Origin: Clostridium hydrogenum
GTDB lineage: Bacteria > Bacillota > Clostridia > Clostridiales > Clostridiaceae
Length of the DNA: 64,000 bases
Direction: 5' to 3'
NCBI RefSeq assembly: GCF_021432385.1
Contig: NZ_JAEACT010000002.1
Coordinates: forward strand, 1,879,501-1,943,500
Below the pieces are notes generated by a model. The model was not told the DNA's origin. It ran no database searches and worked only from the letters and a program-made list of their open reading frames with translations. Positions 63,840-64,000 of this stretch are shown here, piece after piece. How positions within the stretch are numbered: the first letter of the stretch is position 1; each line of letters starts with the position of its first letter. The translations under genes and the position numbers were made by a program.

Positions 63840-64000
63840 TAGTTTTATCCTCCTCATTTTTAAGAGTTTCAACAATTTCTGTTTCACTCATATTGAGCCA
63901 TACCTCTCCTGGATACATGTATTCAAGCTTTTCTTTCATTTCTTTATTTAAAAATAGAGGTTTACTATAAGCTTTTCCAGATTCATCCCTCCATATGAAT
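63832..64000 (-). CDS. C-terminal end of a gene upstream of DUF4276 (probably AAA ATPase)
   Basis: Only the last 55 codons lie in the window: FIWRDESGKAYSKPLFLNKE, MKEKLEYMYPGEVWLNMSET and a Lys/Glu-rich end. The LEYMYPGEVWLNM ending resembles the C-terminus of AAA_21-type ATPases that partner DUF4276 proteins, but no ATPase motif is in view. The stop overlaps the next start by eight bases. Confidence 0.6.
   Translation of the reverse strand, partial: FIWRDESGKAYSKPLFLNKEMKEKLEYMYPGEVWLNMSETEIVETLKNEEDKTND

Overview
The window is AT-rich, densely coded Firmicute DNA. SD-led genes, a spore SASP gene (tlp), rubredoxin and flavodiiron proteins, ClpS/ClpA, an S-box riboswitch and butyryl-CoA-type dehydrogenase chemistry point to an anaerobic, spore-forming Clostridium. 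An intracellular pectin methylesterase suggests a saccharolytic, plant-associated member. No rRNA, tRNA or CRISPR array was seen.

Layout. 0-5 kb: end of purB, a lipoprotein L,D-transpeptidase, an M3 oligoendopeptidase and two divergent YcxB-like paralogues. 5-9 kb: a TetR-cyclase-FAH hydrolase cassette with a clear operator, flanked by two decayed copies of one nucleotidyltransferase gene. 9-15 kb: a heterodimeric ABC exporter and a MocR regulator/LysE exporter pair. 15-24 kb: msrA-clpS-clpA, two overlooked small genes, SAM-riboswitch metA, leuA-like gene with a leader hairpin, pectinesterase and a tyrosine recombinase. 24-29 kb: a chemoreceptor cut short by a Tn554-family transposon (tnpA-tnpB-tnpC). 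29-36 kb: AraC regulator, flavodiiron protein and an acyl-CoA dehydrogenase/EtfA/rubredoxin fusion forming a likely electron chain to O2 or NO, then a hydrolase and envelope/stress genes. 36-46 kb: an RHS relic, tlp, cfa, lrgAB, repeat-rich spacers and an ABC exporter driven by a divergent MerR regulator through a 19-bp-spacer promoter.

46-64 kb looks like a defence island. It holds a complete Wadjet-type SMC system in the order jetD-jetA-jetB-jetC, a helical protein of unknown function, an ADP-ribosyltransferase-like (DUF3990) two-gene module, a PLD-SF2 helicase-DUF3427 protein bracketed by a broken and an intact NUDIX gene, an IS21 istB relic, a beheaded P-loop ATPase, and an ATPase plus TOPRIM (DUF4276-like) pair running off the right edge.

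Four copies of a ~98-bp palindromic repeat (MITE-like) and a second repeat family lie in the spacers of the 33-61 kb half. Family names were assigned from motifs and memory; no database search was run.
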